NCBI GenBank assembly: GCA_012520135.1
Contig: JAAYOX010000296.1
Location: 1 to 14,592 of the forward strand
Source: Clostridia bacterium
GTDB taxonomy: Bacteria; Bacillota; DULZ01
DNA: 14,592 bases
Direction: 5' to 3'
This document shows positions 14,272 to 14,592 of this stretch, one piece after another. The notes beneath the pieces are model-generated. The model searched no databases, was not told where the DNA came from, and saw nothing but the letters and a program-made list of their open reading frames with translations. Within the stretch, counting starts at the first letter, position 1; the number at the start of each line of letters is the position of its first letter. A program made the position numbers and the translations under genes.

Positions 14272-14347
14272 GCCCACATAGCTCAGTAGGTAGAGTGCCG
14301 CCTTGGTAAGGCGGAGGTCACCGGTTCAATCCCGGTTGTGGGCTCCA
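14272..14347 (+). tRNA. tRNA-Thr (anticodon GGT)
   Basis: GCCCACA (14272-14278) pairs with TGTGGGC (14337-14343); discriminator T and an encoded CCA follow. The anticodon stem CCGCC/GGCGG holds a loop with GGT at 14305-14307, reading ACC and ACU. It starts two bases after the fMet tRNA, so the cluster is surely processed from one transcript. Confidence 0.97.
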
Positions 14348-14357
14348 GCTTGAATAT

Positions 14358-14381
14358 AACGCCTAACGGCGTTTTTTTTTT
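14358..14381 (+). terminator. Intrinsic terminator of the tRNA cluster
   Basis: AACGCC (14358-14363) pairs with GGCGTT (14368-14373) over a four-base loop, followed by a run of ten T residues (14372-14381). It closes the tRNA unit. Confidence 0.9.
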
Positions 14382-14387
14382 AATCGA

Positions 14388-14411
14388 TTAGGCACCCGAA
14401 CGGGTGCCTAA
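14388..14411. repeat. Perfect hairpin between terminator and repeat copy B
   Basis: TTAGGCACCC (14388-14397) pairs with GGGTGCCTAA (14402-14411) around GAAC. No T run follows, so it is not a standard terminator. Its GCACCC/GGGTGC arms recur inside copy B at 14509-14523. Confidence 0.7.
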
Positions 14412-14435
14412 TACTATCGACGAAATCTACCCGGA

Positions 14436-14592
14436 GTTAATCGAAGGGCTGAATTGGAGCCAAAATCAAAAGAGCAAAGGAGCCTGAGGGATAATGCCGA
14501 CGGCATGAGCACCCGTAGGGTGCGATTTCGGAGGCATCTGAGGCGATTGAGCTTATCCCCAAACCGAGCTCCTCTGAAGCCCGCGATTAACA
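14436..14592 (+). repeat. Structured dispersed repeat with terminal inverted repeats, copy B
   Basis: The left end GTTAATCG (14436-14443) is matched by CGATTAAC (14584-14591). The symmetry goes inward: GGGCT (14446-14450) with AGCCC (14578-14582), and GGAGC (14456-14460) with GCTCC (14568-14572). Inside are GGGATAA (14488-14494) with TTATCCC (14553-14559), ATGCCG/CGGCAT (14494-14506) and GCACCC/GGGTGC (14509-14523). The first 40 bases equal the core of copy A in inverted orientation. No reading frame of note is present. It resembles a MITE or a large structured repeat. The window ends one base after the apparent right end, so the outer boundary and any target duplication cannot be seen. Confidence 0.7.

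Overview
The window is a stretch of housekeeping chromosome from a Firmicute of class Clostridia. The order gltX–cysE–cysS–mrnC–rlmB–rae1–sigH, preceded by radA, carD, yacL, ispD and ispF, matches the conserved Bacillus/Clostridia core cluster. SigH and a T-box leader support the assignment, as do strong AGGAGG-type ribosome binding sites. Some sequence choices (thyX in the operon, a corrinoid-activator-like ASKHA protein) suggest the Peptococcaceae-like anaerobes, but that is inference. All genes lie on the + strand. Starts are often not ATG: carD, ispD, ispF and gltX use GTG and cysE uses TTG.

Layout. Positions 1-310 hold no credible gene; they carry a structured repeat (copy A) and the radA promoter. 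radA (311-1678) is followed by an iron-sulfur/ASKHA protein (1835-3610), at the place where many Firmicutes carry disA. carD (3753-4229) has two tandem promoters. The next unit is yacL–ispD–ispF (4386-6653), with overlapping ispD and ispF starts, joining a membrane PIN/TRAM protein to two steps of MEP isoprenoid synthesis. gltX (6739-8202) has its own promoter.

A tRNA-Cys-sensing T-box leader (about 8299-8570) precedes cysE–cysS–mrnC–thyX–rlmB–rae1 (8611-13163). These genes are close or overlapping: serine acetyltransferase, Cys-tRNA synthetase, Mini-III RNase, flavin-dependent thymidylate synthase, 23S rRNA 2'-O-methyltransferase and a NYN nuclease. Cysteine limitation should therefore raise expression of the whole set. 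sigH (13350-13994) has its own promoter and terminator. A tRNA cluster Tyr(GTA)–fMet(CAT)–Thr(GGT) follows (14096-14347), again with its own promoter and terminator.

The window ends in a second structured repeat (copy B). Copies A and B share an exact 40-bp core in inverted orientation, with the hairpin-rich part of each pointing away from the genes. Copy B looks like a small non-coding element with imperfect terminal inverted repeats. This is the most unusual content here. Other points of interest are a one-residue-short zinc finger in RadA, the lone ASKHA activator-like gene, and an inverted-repeat promoter architecture shared by carD and the tRNA cluster. I see no new protein system, phage, CRISPR array or transposase gene.
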